From Caulobacter ginsengisoli (lineage in GTDB: Bacteria; Pseudomonadota; Alphaproteobacteria; Caulobacterales; Caulobacteraceae), in contig NZ_JAUSVS010000013.1 of NCBI RefSeq assembly GCF_030814835.1, positions 1-64,000 on the forward strand: a DNA stretch of 64,000 nt, read 5' to 3'. A model generated the notes under the pieces. That model was not told the DNA's origin and made no database searches. It worked only from the letters and a program-made list of their open reading frames with translations. Position 1 is the stretch's first letter. Each line of letters starts with the position of its first letter. This document shows positions 1 to 7,842 of the stretch, one piece after another. The translations under genes and the position numbers were made by a program.

Positions 1-78
1 GCCACCCGATACGATCGACGAGCCATACACTTCCTGGCCTTCACTCACCTCGCCGCAATCGTCATCTGGCTACGCTGA
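1..78 (+). CDS. IS5-family transposase, C-terminal fragment (cut by window edge)
   Basis: Frame 1 is open from the first base and gives 25 residues beginning ATRYDRRAIHFLAF and ending IVIWLR before a TGA stop at 76-78. The TRYD...FLA...WLR pattern is typical of the extreme C-terminus of IS5-family (IS427-like) transposases. The body of the gene and the left end of the element lie outside the window, and the right terminal repeat should fall within a few tens of bases after the stop. Only 13 bases separate this stop from the stop of the convergent glyoxalase-like gene. The call rests on a short tail pattern, so confidence is moderate. Confidence 0.6.
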   Translation, partial: ATRYDRRAIHFLAFTHLAAIVIWLR

Positions 79-91
79 ATGTCGATACGAC

Positions 92-502
92 CTAGCCCTG
101 GTATTCCGTCTCTTCGGGCTGGTCGGTTTCGCTCTCGAACTCGACCCGATAGCCGTCCGGATCGGTGAAGCCGGTGACCCAAAGCCCATTGCCGACGAAC
201 GGCCGGTCCGGCTGCAGGCCCCGGCCGAGCGCCTCGTGATAGATGGCCAGGGCGTCGTCGCAGAAGATGACGATGGAGACGCCCAGGCCGCGCTCGCCCG
301 CCGGCGGGTGCGAGATCCCGTCATCGTGGCGATAGTCCTGCAGCATCAGAGCCAACCCGTCCCGTTCGATCCGGCACCAGCGGATCGAGCCTTGCGGCGT
401 CCAGCTGATCGCGACCTCGAAACCCAGGCCGTCGCGCCAGAAGGCCAGGGCGCGCTCCATGTCGAGCACGCGCAGGAACGGGACGGTCTGACGCAGCGCC
501 AT
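92..502 (-). CDS. VOC-family (glyoxalase/bleomycin-resistance-like) protein
   Basis: A 136-residue single-domain protein of the vicinal oxygen chelate fold. It starts MALRQTVPFLRVLDMERALAFW, as typical for betaalphabetabetabeta modules that track a substrate or metal, and ends with the usual GFTDPDGYRVEFE signature, whose Glu is normally a metal ligand. Members include glyoxalase I, dioxygenases and antibiotic-binding proteins, and the sequence does not say which activity this one has. The start is the ATG at 502, which fits family length. It lies 8 bases downstream of the nitronate monooxygenase gene on the same strand and is probably co-transcribed with it. Confidence 0.85.
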   Translation of the reverse strand: MALRQTVPFLRVLDMERALAFWRDGLGFEVAISWTPQGSIRWCRIERDGLALMLQDYRHDDGISHPPAGERGLGVSIVIFCDDALAIYHEALGRGLQPDRPFVGNGLWVTGFTDPDGYRVEFESETDQPEETEYQG

Positions 503-510
503 GGCCCGGC

Positions 511-1512
511 CTATTCGACCGCCACGCGGGCGCTGGAGCTGACCATGCCTTCCAGCCGGCCACGGATCAGCACCTCGGCCTCGCTGACGATGCGGTCGAT
601 CAGCTCCTTGCAGGTCGGGATGTCGTGGATCAGGCCCTGGATCATCCCGGCCGACCAGATGCCGCCATCGGTGTCGCCGTTGGCCAGGGCGTCGCGGCCA
701 CGGGTGCCGGCCACCAGATGCATGACGTCCTCGAACTTGGCCCCGCCGGCCTTCTCGATGGAGACGACCTCCTGGCTGACGGCGTTGCGCATGACCCGGG
801 CGGTGTTGTGCAGGGTGCGGAAGATCAGGTCGGTCTGGCGCTCGTCGTTGGCGACCATCTGCTCCTTGAAGGCCATCGGGATCGGGGCTTCCTGGGTGAC
901 GCAGAAGCGGGTGCCCATGTTGATGCCGTCCGCGCCCAGGGCCAGGGCGGCGACCAGGCCGCGCGCATCGCCGAAACCGCCCGAGGCCAGCATCGGGATC
1001 TTGATCCGGTCGGCGGCGGCGGGGATCAGGATCAGGCCGGGGATGTCGTCCTCGCCCGGGTGGCCGGCGCATTCGAAGCCGTCGATGGAGATGGCGTCGA
1101 CCCCCATCCGCTCGGCCGAGGCGGCGTGGCGCACGGCGGTGCATTTGTGGATGACCTTGATGCCGTGTTCCTTGAAGTGGTCCACATGCTCCTGCGGCTT
1201 GTAGCCGGCGGTCTCGACGATCTTGATGCCCGCATCGATGATGGCGGCGCGATACTCCGCATACGGCGGAGGCTTGATGGCCGGCAGGATGGTCAGGTTC
1301 ACCCCGAACGGCTTGTCGGTCAGGTCCTTGGTCCGCTGGATTTCCTTGGCCAGGTCCTCGGGGGTCGGCTGGGTCAGGGCGGTGATGAAACCCAGCGCCC
1401 CGGCATTGGCCACCGCCGCCACCAGTTCGGCCTTGCCGACCCACTGCATGCCGCCCTGGGCGATGGGATGCTCGACCCCGAACAGCTCGGTGAAGCGGGT
1501 GCGAATGGCCAT
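511..1512 (-). CDS. Nitronate monooxygenase (2-nitropropane dioxygenase family)
   Basis: A 333-residue TIM-barrel flavoprotein predicted to oxidise alkyl nitronates with FMN and oxygen. The N-terminal segment IAQGGMQWVGKAELVAAVANAG and the later ASGGFGDARGLVAALALGADG followed by INMGTRF are the classic FMN and phosphate-binding segments of the family. Full family length. An ATG start at 1512 is preceded by a GGA-rich ribosome-binding region. The VOC gene follows it after 8 bases, suggesting a small detoxification operon. Some members of this fold act as enoyl reductases instead, so the substrate is inferred. Confidence 0.88.
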   Translation of the reverse strand: MAIRTRFTELFGVEHPIAQGGMQWVGKAELVAAVANAGALGFITALTQPTPEDLAKEIQRTKDLTDKPFGVNLTILPAIKPPPYAEYRAAIIDAGIKIVETAGYKPQEHVDHFKEHGIKVIHKCTAVRHAASAERMGVDAISIDGFECAGHPGEDDIPGLILIPAAADRIKIPMLASGGFGDARGLVAALALGADGINMGTRFCVTQEAPIPMAFKEQMVANDERQTDLIFRTLHNTARVMRNAVSQEVVSIEKAGGAKFEDVMHLVAGTRGRDALANGDTDGGIWSAGMIQGLIHDIPTCKELIDRIVSEAEVLIRGRLEGMVSSSARVAVE

Positions 1513-1582
1513 GGACGTCCTCCCAAACGGTCGTTTGACAGCACTATGGGAAGATCACGCGACGTCAGGCAAGACGTGGATT

Positions 1583-2194
1583 TCAGGTGACGTCGAACAG
1601 CGCTCCGGCCCGGCTTCGCAGCCGCTCGACATAGGCCAGGACCGCCGGCAGGTCCGGATGCTCGATCGGCGTGCGCAGCCAGCGGTTGGCCGAGAGGCCC
1701 AGCCCGATGTCGGCCAAGGTGAAGGCCCCGCCCACGGCGTAGCCGCCGCCGGCGGCCAGATGATCCTCCAGGATGGCCATGGTGGCGTTCCATTTGGCGG
1801 CCGCCTCGGCGATCTGGACCGGGTCGGGATTGGGCGGCTCGCCCCGGGCCAGGGCCGGGAAGACATAGCGCCAGGACATGTTGAGGTCGGTGGCCTGCCA
1901 GTCCATCCAGCGCTCGACCTGGGCCCGCGCCCAGGGCTCGGCCGGCAGCAGGTCCTCACGCCCTTCGCGGGCGGCGAGATAGCGGCAGATGGTGTTGGAT
2001 TCCCACAGCACCCGATCCCCCTCGATGATCACCGGCACCTGGGCGTTGGGGTTGAGGGCCAGGAAGTCCGGCGTCTGGGTCGAGGCGAAGCCCTTGCCCC
2101 AGTCCTCGCGCTCGAAAGGAAGGCCCAGTTCGGCGCAGGTCCAGGCGACCTTGCGGACGTTGATCGAGGAAATCTTGCCCAGCAGGCGGATCAT
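1583..2194 (-). CDS. Glutathione S-transferase family protein
   Basis: A 203-residue two-domain GST. The N-terminal thioredoxin-like half (about 1-80) has an SSINVRKVAW segment with the usual active-site serine region, NPNAQVPVI with the cis-proline, and WESNTICRYLA with the E-S pair that binds the gamma-glutamyl group of glutathione. The C-terminal half is all helical and carries FTLADIGLGLSANRW, the conserved N-capping box. The ATG at 2194 overlaps the TGA of the upstream LprI-like gene by four bases, so the two are probably translationally coupled. The physiological substrate is unknown. Confidence 0.9.
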   Translation of the reverse strand: MIRLLGKISSINVRKVAWTCAELGLPFEREDWGKGFASTQTPDFLALNPNAQVPVIIEGDRVLWESNTICRYLAAREGREDLLPAEPWARAQVERWMDWQATDLNMSWRYVFPALARGEPPNPDPVQIAEAAAKWNATMAILEDHLAAGGGYAVGGAFTLADIGLGLSANRWLRTPIEHPDLPAVLAYVERLRSRAGALFDVT

Positions 2195-2631
2195 TCGTCT
2201 GTGTCTCCGGGCTCCGGATAGCCCTCGAGGTCGATGGTCCGCTCCACCGTGCGGCGCAGCACGCAGGCGTTGGCGGTGATGCGAGAGAGCGTGCCCCAGT
2301 CCTCGTCCTGGCGGCTGGCGCAGTCGGCGTCGCGGAAGGCCAGCCACGCCCGCTGAGCGGCGCGGAGCCGGGCCTTCTGGCGGTCGTTCAGGTCGCCCAT
2401 CGCCCTGGCGTAGGCGGCGTTCAGCGCCTTGTCCTGCACCGTCAGCTCCTCGCCGATGCAGCCGATCATGCCGGCGGTCGACTGACCCTCGGGGCTTTCC
2501 AGGCATTGGTCGTAGGCGGGGCTGTAGCGGGCCTGGACGGGGTCGGCGTCGGTGTCGCCGGCCAGCGCCGTTCCTGCCGTTCCCACGAGGAGGAACAGGG
2601 CCGCCAGGATCGGGAGACGCTTCACGGTCAT
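2191..2631 (-). CDS. LprI-like (DUF1311) secreted protein
   Basis: A 146-residue exported protein. Residues 1-24 form a signal peptide (MTVKRLPILAALFLLVG followed by an Ala-rich cleavage region). The mature part has the LprI/DUF1311 pattern: YDQCLESPEGQSTAGMIGC, then a helical QKARLRAAQRAWLAFRD block and a third cysteine in the DADCASR segment. Family members are periplasmic, and mycobacterial LprI inhibits lysozyme; whether this one does is unknown. The ATG at 2631 is chosen because it opens directly on the signal peptide, although the frame remains open further upstream. It overlaps the GST gene by four bases. Confidence 0.78.
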   Translation of the reverse strand: MTVKRLPILAALFLLVGTAGTALAGDTDADPVQARYSPAYDQCLESPEGQSTAGMIGCIGEELTVQDKALNAAYARAMGDLNDRQKARLRAAQRAWLAFRDADCASRQDEDWGTLSRITANACVLRRTVERTIDLEGYPEPGDTDE

Positions 2632-2730
2632 GGGAATCCTTCGGGGAGGCGGTGATCCGGGGCTGCAAGTCTGGCCCCAGGTCCGACGGCGGCGCAAGGG
2701 CGTGCGGCCCACTTGCATTGGCCCGAGTAA

Positions 2731-2742
2731 TTAGCTACCTAA
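2731..2742. promoter_or_regulatory. Candidate MarR-type operator upstream of the CPBP protease gene
   Basis: TTAGCTACCTAA lies in an unusually A+T-rich intergenic stretch (about 2725-2775). Its reverse complement, TTAGGTAGCTAA, resembles operators of MarR-family repressors, and a second half-like ATTAG follows at 2746-2750. It sits 47 bases before the ATG of the CPBP gene. No MarR gene is in the window, so the regulator would be elsewhere. This is a pattern-based inference only. Confidence 0.35.
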
Positions 2743-2788
2743 CGAATTAGTTTATGCACTAATAAGTGAACTCGCTAAGGAGCTGACC

Positions 2789-3667
2789 ATGACTGAGCAG
2801 CCTGCCGTTGCCTGGGGCCGCGTCGCCTGGTTCGTCGTGCTGGCCTTCGGCCTGGCCTGGACGGCCGAATTCTGGGGCATCGCCCAGGGCATGAAATTCG
2901 ACAGCCTGGATATCAAGGCCACCCTGCTGCTGGGCGGGGTGATGTTCACCCCGGCCCTGGCGGGACTGATCATGCGGTTGGCCGGGCGCGAGGGTTTCGC
3001 CACCGCCGGCCTGAGGTTTGGACCCTGGCGCTACTACCTGGCGGTCTGGCTGGGCGCGCCGCTGCTGATCGTGGCCATCTATGGCGCCACCCTGGCGCTG
3101 GGCCTGGGGCGTCTGGACCCCACGCTGTCGGGGCTGATGGCCAGGATTCAGGCGATGGGCGGCGTGGCGCCGCCCGCCCACCTGCTGGGGCCGGCGATCC
3201 TGGCCCAGACCCTGACGATAGGCCTGTTGATCACCTCGGTGGCGACGTTCGGCGAGGAGTTCGGCTGGACAGGCTATCTGCTGGTCAAGCTGCTGCCGCT
3301 GGGACGCTGGAAGGCGGCGCTGATCTACGGCTTCATCTGGGGCGCCTGGCACGCGCCGGTCATCGCCTTCGGCTTCAACTATCCGGGCTATCCGGTGCTG
3401 GGACCGCTGATGATGTGCGGACTGGCCATGGCCTTCGCCCTCACCCAGACAGCCCTGCGCCTACGCGCCCGCAGCGTGCTGCTGACCAGCTTCGCCCATG
3501 CCAGCCTCAACTCCCAGGGGCTGGGCCTGGCGCCAGTGCTGGTGGTCGGAGTCTCGCCCGTGCTCGGCGGCGTCACCGGTCTGGTCGGCATAGCCGCGTT
3601 CGGGATCGTCGGGGCGATCCTGCTGGCGACGACGCCCGCCGCCGCTCAGACCAATCGGGTCATTTGA
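2789..3667 (+). CDS. CPBP-family intramembrane metalloprotease (CAAX-protease-like)
   Basis: A 292-residue polytopic membrane protein. The three CPBP (ABI) motifs are visible in order: FGEEFGWTGYLL (motif 1), FIWGAWHAPV (motif 2) and SFAHASLN (motif 3), supplying the glutamates and histidines expected for the intramembrane metal site. In motif 1 the common arginine after EExxW is a threonine. Family members act as intramembrane proteases or in bacteriocin immunity and membrane-stress functions. A clear TAAGGAG ribosome-binding site at 2776-2782 supports the ATG at 2789. The 3' end overlaps the convergent gene by eight bases. Confidence 0.85.
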   Translation: MTEQPAVAWGRVAWFVVLAFGLAWTAEFWGIAQGMKFDSLDIKATLLLGGVMFTPALAGLIMRLAGREGFATAGLRFGPWRYYLAVWLGAPLLIVAIYGATLALGLGRLDPTLSGLMARIQAMGGVAPPAHLLGPAILAQTLTIGLLITSVATFGEEFGWTGYLLVKLLPLGRWKAALIYGFIWGAWHAPVIAFGFNYPGYPVLGPLMMCGLAMAFALTQTALRLRARSVLLTSFAHASLNSQGLGLAPVLVVGVSPVLGGVTGLVGIAAFGIVGAILLATTPAAAQTNRVI

Positions 3668-4745
3668 GGCGCTCATCTAGATTGGGGTCGTTTTCGAAAT
3701 CGATTGTCCGTGCGTCCGATGGCTTGGTCTGGGTGCTGCCGACGGGCGACTGGTAGGCGCGGGCGCTGACCGCCTGAATCTCCGCCAGGATCGAATTCAG
3801 CTTGGTGGCGTGGGCGTTGTAGGCCTTCAGGTCGGCGTCGTTGGTGAAGGTCATGGCGTCCCCACGCAGCGACCAGCGCCCGTTGGGACGGCGCAGCTGT
3901 CGGATCATCTGCTGCATCTCGAAGGCGCTCGAATAGAGCAGGTCCCAGTAGCGGGTCCGGTCGAAGCGGGCCGTCTCGACCAGGCTGTCATAGTCGCTCA
4001 GCACCTTTTCCCTCAGCGAGGACCTGATGGTCAGGGCCTCCAGCCCCGCCCGCGCCTGGGCCAGCCGCATATCTTGGCGGGCCCGGAACTGCTCGATCAG
4101 GACCTTGATCCTGACGACCTTCTGCTCCGACTTCGGCAGGACGCCGGGAACGGCCAGGGCCGCCGGTTTGACGAAGTTGGGAAAATCCAGGTCTTTCAGC
4201 GCGGTCTGCAAGGCCTTCTCGTCGGCGATCCGCCCGGCGATCAGCGTGCGCAGAACCCGTTCGATCTGGCCGGTGTCGCCACCGGCCCGAGGGGTGGTGC
4301 TCAAGGCCGGCCCGTTCGGACCAAGCGCGGCCTGGACATCGGCGGTCATGGACCGCTCGGCCGTCTGGATCGGGCCCGCGCCGAAGGTCAGCATCGCGCC
4401 AACGATGAGGAGGGGAGCAGCCGAGCCCAGGAGGGCCGCCAGCCAAAGGATGCCCAGGTTGCGGCCGGCCCGATCTTCCTTGACCTTGCGCAGGAAGACA
4501 AAGGTCATAACGACCCATACGACCATGGCGGCCAGGGTCACCTGCAGCAGGGCGCCGCCCAGCCAGCCGGCCACGAACAGGTCCAGATTGCCCCCGGCCA
4601 AAGCGCTGCCCAGTTCGGCGCCTTGCCCCGGCTTGACGATGGTCCGCCATGCGCCCCAGGCGCCGACCACCAGGCTGGCGATGATGACCTGTGGCCAGGT
4701 ATTGACCTTGCGCCTTGGCGGCCTGGCCTGCCCGAATTCCGTCAC
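3660..4745 (-). CDS. Membrane protein of unknown function, tandem paralog 2
   Basis: A 361-residue protein starting MTEFGQARPPRRK. Three hydrophobic stretches occupy roughly the first 130 residues (VIIASLVVGAWGAW, LLQVTLAAMVVWVVMTFVF and LGILWLAALLGSAAPLLIV). The rest is a soluble, mostly helical region rich in charged residues. The C-terminal part has RRPNGRWSLRGD followed by AMTF and DLKAYNAHATK, which match the same place in the adjacent gene. I do not recognise the family. It lies 70 bases downstream of its paralog and is probably in one transcript with it. The reverse strand is also open across long stretches, but this frame has coherent membrane segments. Confidence 0.72.
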   Translation of the reverse strand: MTEFGQARPPRRKVNTWPQVIIASLVVGAWGAWRTIVKPGQGAELGSALAGGNLDLFVAGWLGGALLQVTLAAMVVWVVMTFVFLRKVKEDRAGRNLGILWLAALLGSAAPLLIVGAMLTFGAGPIQTAERSMTADVQAALGPNGPALSTTPRAGGDTGQIERVLRTLIAGRIADEKALQTALKDLDFPNFVKPAALAVPGVLPKSEQKVVRIKVLIEQFRARQDMRLAQARAGLEALTIRSSLREKVLSDYDSLVETARFDRTRYWDLLYSSAFEMQQMIRQLRRPNGRWSLRGDAMTFTNDADLKAYNAHATKLNSILAEIQAVSARAYQSPVGSTQTKPSDARTIDFENDPNLDERLK

Positions 4746-4815
4746 GCTGGATCCCCCCTCTACTGCGGAGCGGGAACTTCACCCGGCCGGCCCTCGCAGG
4801 CAAGGCTCACCATGG

Positions 4816-5853
4816 CTAGGGCGTCGAGCGCGCCTTGATGGAGGCCTGCATATCGCGCTTGATCTGGTCGGTCTCCGCGCCCATCGCTCGGATCTTCAGG
4901 ATGTGCTGGTTGAAGACGTCGAGGTCGGACTGGCGGCTGAAGACAATCCTGTCTCCGGACGGCCCCCATCGTCCTCGCGCCCGGGCCAGGTCTTCGATGG
5001 CGCTCTGGAGTTCGACGATGGTCGCGGCGTCCAGCGTCCATACCCGCTCGCCGCGTTCACGGGTTTCCTCGAGGCTGCGGTCGATGCCCGCCAGGACCTG
5101 CCGCTTGTGGCGCTCGGTCAGAACGCTGCTGGCGCGCACCGCGGCCTTGAACTCCTCCAGACGCTGCTGGTTCAGGGTGCGATACTTGGCGACGGTCTTG
5201 AGAGCCTCAGCCAGACCAGCCCGGCTCTTGTTCAGGCTCCTGTCGCCGGCCAGCCATTTGCCGGAGAGGTAGCCCGGGTCGCTCAGGACATGCAGTTCCT
5301 CGAGATAGTGCTGACGGTCTGTCTGCACGGCGATGATCATCTGCTTGCTGAGCCGCTCGAGTTCGCCCGCCTCGCCCGTCGCCTTGACGGTGGGGTCCAC
5401 CGTGCCGGTCTGGGTGGGATTCAGGGCCTCGACCAAGGCCGCGGCGATCTCCTTGTCGGCGATGGCGAGCTGGGCGGGGTCCTCGGGTGGCTGCGAGGCG
5501 ATGGTCACGGCCAGCGGGCTGAGGCCGGCCAGCAATCCCACGGCGGCCAGCACCGCGAAATGCGCCATGCCACGCTCGGGGGCGACCCGGCGAACCACCA
5601 GCAGGAAGAGCAGCAGCCAGACCACGACGACTGGAATGAGGGCCGCCACCAGCATCTGGCCGGCCAGGTAGCCCAGGTCGGCATAGGGATCGATGCTGTT
5701 GGCCATGCCGCCCAGGCCGCTGTTGTCGGGATGGGCCATGGCGCCGATGGCGGCGATCAGAGCCCACAGGCCGACAAGGACAGCGCCGACCACCAGCCAG
5801 ACCGTGGTCTTGGGCTTGGGTTTGGGCCGCCGCAGTTCCCAGAATTCAGTCAT
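4816..5853 (-). CDS. Membrane protein of unknown function, tandem paralog 1
   Basis: A 345-residue protein starting MTEFWELRRPKPKPK. It has three N-terminal hydrophobic segments (VWLVVGAVLVGLWALIAAIG, MLVAALIPVVVVWLLLFLL and FAVLAAVGLLAGLSPLAV) and then about 215 residues of helical, charged sequence. Near the C-terminus ARGRWGPSGD followed by RIVF and SDLDVFNQHILK aligns with the neighbouring gene, as does the MTEF start. The two are therefore diverged duplicates. No catalytic motif is evident; the large helical domain could be a periplasmic or cytosolic sensor or scaffold. Function unknown. Confidence 0.72.
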   Translation of the reverse strand: MTEFWELRRPKPKPKTTVWLVVGAVLVGLWALIAAIGAMAHPDNSGLGGMANSIDPYADLGYLAGQMLVAALIPVVVVWLLLFLLVVRRVAPERGMAHFAVLAAVGLLAGLSPLAVTIASQPPEDPAQLAIADKEIAAALVEALNPTQTGTVDPTVKATGEAGELERLSKQMIIAVQTDRQHYLEELHVLSDPGYLSGKWLAGDRSLNKSRAGLAEALKTVAKYRTLNQQRLEEFKAAVRASSVLTERHKRQVLAGIDRSLEETRERGERVWTLDAATIVELQSAIEDLARARGRWGPSGDRIVFSRQSDLDVFNQHILKIRAMGAETDQIKRDMQASIKARSTP

Positions 5854-5888
5854 CGACGCCCCCCAGCGCGGACAGAAACACTAAACGA

Positions 5889-6851
5889 TCAGACCAACCC
5901 CTGCCGGCCAATGGCGTAGAACCGCTCGGCCCGCTGCTGGCGCAGGCCCTCGGCGTCGAGGTTGGAGAGCCGCCGCAGCTCGTCCTCGACCGCGTCGCCC
6001 ACGGCGGTGACCATGGCCTCGGGGTCGGAATGGGCGCCGCCGGCCGGTTCGTCGACGATGCGGTCGACGATGCCCAGGCCGATCAGGTCCTGAGCGGTGA
6101 TCTTCATGGCCTCGGCGGCGTCCTTGGCCCGGGCGTTGTCGCGCCACAGGATCGAGGCGCAGCCCTCGGGGCTGATCACCGAATAGATCGAATGCTCCAG
6201 GATCAGCACCCGGTTGGCGCCGGCCAGGGCGATGGCGCCGCCCGAACCGCCTTCGCCGGTGATGGTGGCGATCATCGGGGTCGACAGGGTGAGGCAGCGC
6301 TCGGTGCAGCGGGCGATGGCCTCGGCCTGGCCGCGCTCCTCTGCGCCCAGGCCCGGATAGGCGCCGGCGGTGTCGACGAAGCTGATAACCGGCAGGTTGA
6401 ACTGCTCGGCCATGTCCATCAGGCGCACGGCCTTGCGATAGCCCTCGGGCCGGGCCATGCCGAAATTATGCTTGAGGCGGGTGGTGGTGTCGTGGCCCTT
6501 CTCGTGGCCCATGACCACGACCGGCTGGCCGCGGAACCGGCCCAGGCCCCCGACGATGGCTTGGTCGTCGGCGAACTTGCGGTCGCCGCGCAGCTCGACG
6601 AATTCCTCGATCAGCTGGTTCACATACTGGGTGAAGTGCGGGCGCTCGGGATGGCGGGCGACCTGGGTCTTCTGCCAGGCGTCCAGGTTGGCGTAGGCCT
6701 TGCGGCGCATCTCGTCCATGCGGCCGCGCAGGGCGTCGATCTCGCTGTCGAAGGACCCCTCGCCGGCGTTGTCGGAGAGCTTGGACAGCTCCTCGATCTT
6801 GCCTTCGATCTCGGCGATGGGTCGTTCGAATTCGAGGTAGTGGTGGGCCAT
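5889..6851 (-). CDS. accA: Acetyl-CoA carboxylase carboxyltransferase subunit alpha
   Basis: A 320-residue protein of normal AccA length. With AccD it transfers the carboxyl group from biotin on BCCP to acetyl-CoA, the first committed step of fatty-acid synthesis. It begins MAHHYLEFERPIAEIEGKIEEL, the typical N-terminal helix, and contains FVDTAGAYPGLGAEERGQAEAIA and ITGEGGSGGAIALAGANRVL, the crotonase-fold segments that build the active-site oxyanion holes. ATG at 6851. accD is not in the window, as is common in alphaproteobacteria. Confidence 0.97.
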   Translation of the reverse strand: MAHHYLEFERPIAEIEGKIEELSKLSDNAGEGSFDSEIDALRGRMDEMRRKAYANLDAWQKTQVARHPERPHFTQYVNQLIEEFVELRGDRKFADDQAIVGGLGRFRGQPVVVMGHEKGHDTTTRLKHNFGMARPEGYRKAVRLMDMAEQFNLPVISFVDTAGAYPGLGAEERGQAEAIARCTERCLTLSTPMIATITGEGGSGGAIALAGANRVLILEHSIYSVISPEGCASILWRDNARAKDAAEAMKITAQDLIGLGIVDRIVDEPAGGAHSDPEAMVTAVGDAVEDELRRLSNLDAEGLRQQRAERFYAIGRQGLV

Positions 6852-6888
6852 GAGTCGTGAACGCTCGCCGTGACAGAAGGTGGCGAAA

Positions 6889-7842
6889 CTAAGCGGTCAG
6901 GATCGCGAGCGCAAACCAGTCCTTCGGATCGGTCCAAAGCTGCTGGAGTTTCCAGCCGGCTTTTTCGGCCAGGTCCTGCAGGGACTTGGGGGTGAACTTG
7001 TAGGAACTCTCAGTGTGAATGGTCTCGCCGGCCGTGAAGGCGAAGGCCTTGCCGGCCAGGTGGACGGTCTGGTCCTTCAGCGAGCGCAGGTGCATCTCGA
7101 TGCGCGAAGCTTCGGGGTTCCAGCGGGCTTCATGGGCGAAGGCCGTGAGGTCGAAATCGGCCCCCAGGTCGCGGTTGGCGCGGGCCAGCAGGTTGAGGTT
7201 GAAGTCGGCCGTCACGCCCTTGGCGTCATCATAGGCCGCTTCCAGCACGGCGGCGTCCTTGACCAGATCCGCGCCCAGCAGGAGGGCCGCGCCGGCCCCC
7301 AGGTGGCCCCGCATGTCACTCAGCAGGGTCTGGGCTTCGGCAGGGTCGAAATTGCCCAGGGTCGAGCCGGGGAAGAAGCCCAGGCGCGGGCCACGCGGCA
7401 GGGCGGGCGGGTCCTGGGGCAGGTGGGTGAAGTCGCCGGCGACGCCTCGGGTCGGCAGGCCCGGGAAGCGGGCGGCGACGGTGTCGGCGGTGGCCTGGGC
7501 GGCGCCCGGGTCGATCTCCAGGCAGACATAGGCGGCCGGCGCGGTCAGGGCCGACAGCAGCAGGGCGGCCTTGTCGCCGGAGCCGGAGCCATACTCGACC
7601 ACCACCCGGCCGGGGCCGGCGGCCTCGGCGATCTCAGGACCCACCTGCTTCAGCAGGGCCATCTCGGTGCGGGTGGGATAGTATTCCTCAAGCCGCGTGA
7701 TCTCGCCGAACAGGCGTGAGCCCTCGGCGTCGTAGAACCATTTGGGCGGGGTGGTCTTGGGCGTGGCGGAAAGGCCCTCGACCAGGTCGTTGGCGAAATG
7801 GGCGCGGGCCACGATGGGCCCCATGGCGGCGAGCTGGTTCAT
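6889..7842 (-). CDS. egtD: L-histidine N-alpha-methyltransferase
   Basis: A 317-residue SAM-dependent methyltransferase that trimethylates histidine to hercynine, the first step of ergothioneine synthesis. Characteristic features are WFYDAEGSRLFGEITRLEEYYPTRTE near residue 35, the SAM loop VVEYGSGSGDKAALLL, LGFFPGSTLGNF, and the C-terminal TESSYKFTP segment found in histidine-binding EgtD proteins. The ATG at 7842 overlaps the egtB stop by four bases, so the enzymes are made together. Length and motifs fit the family throughout. Confidence 0.95.
   Translation of the reverse strand: MNQLAAMGPIVARAHFANDLVEGLSATPKTTPPKWFYDAEGSRLFGEITRLEEYYPTRTEMALLKQVGPEIAEAAGPGRVVVEYGSGSGDKAALLLSALTAPAAYVCLEIDPGAAQATADTVAARFPGLPTRGVAGDFTHLPQDPPALPRGPRLGFFPGSTLGNFDPAEAQTLLSDMRGHLGAGAALLLGADLVKDAAVLEAAYDDAKGVTADFNLNLLARANRDLGADFDLTAFAHEARWNPEASRIEMHLRSLKDQTVHLAGKAFAFTAGETIHTESSYKFTPKSLQDLAEKAGWKLQQLWTDPKDWFALAILTA

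Noticed and set aside
4027..5919. A 630-codon plus-strand open frame across the two unknown membrane genes
   Set aside because: It is an antisense shadow of the two minus-strand genes. Its translation is Arg/Ser/Ala-rich with no membrane or domain pattern, while the minus-strand frames have coherent hydrophobic helices and mutual similarity.
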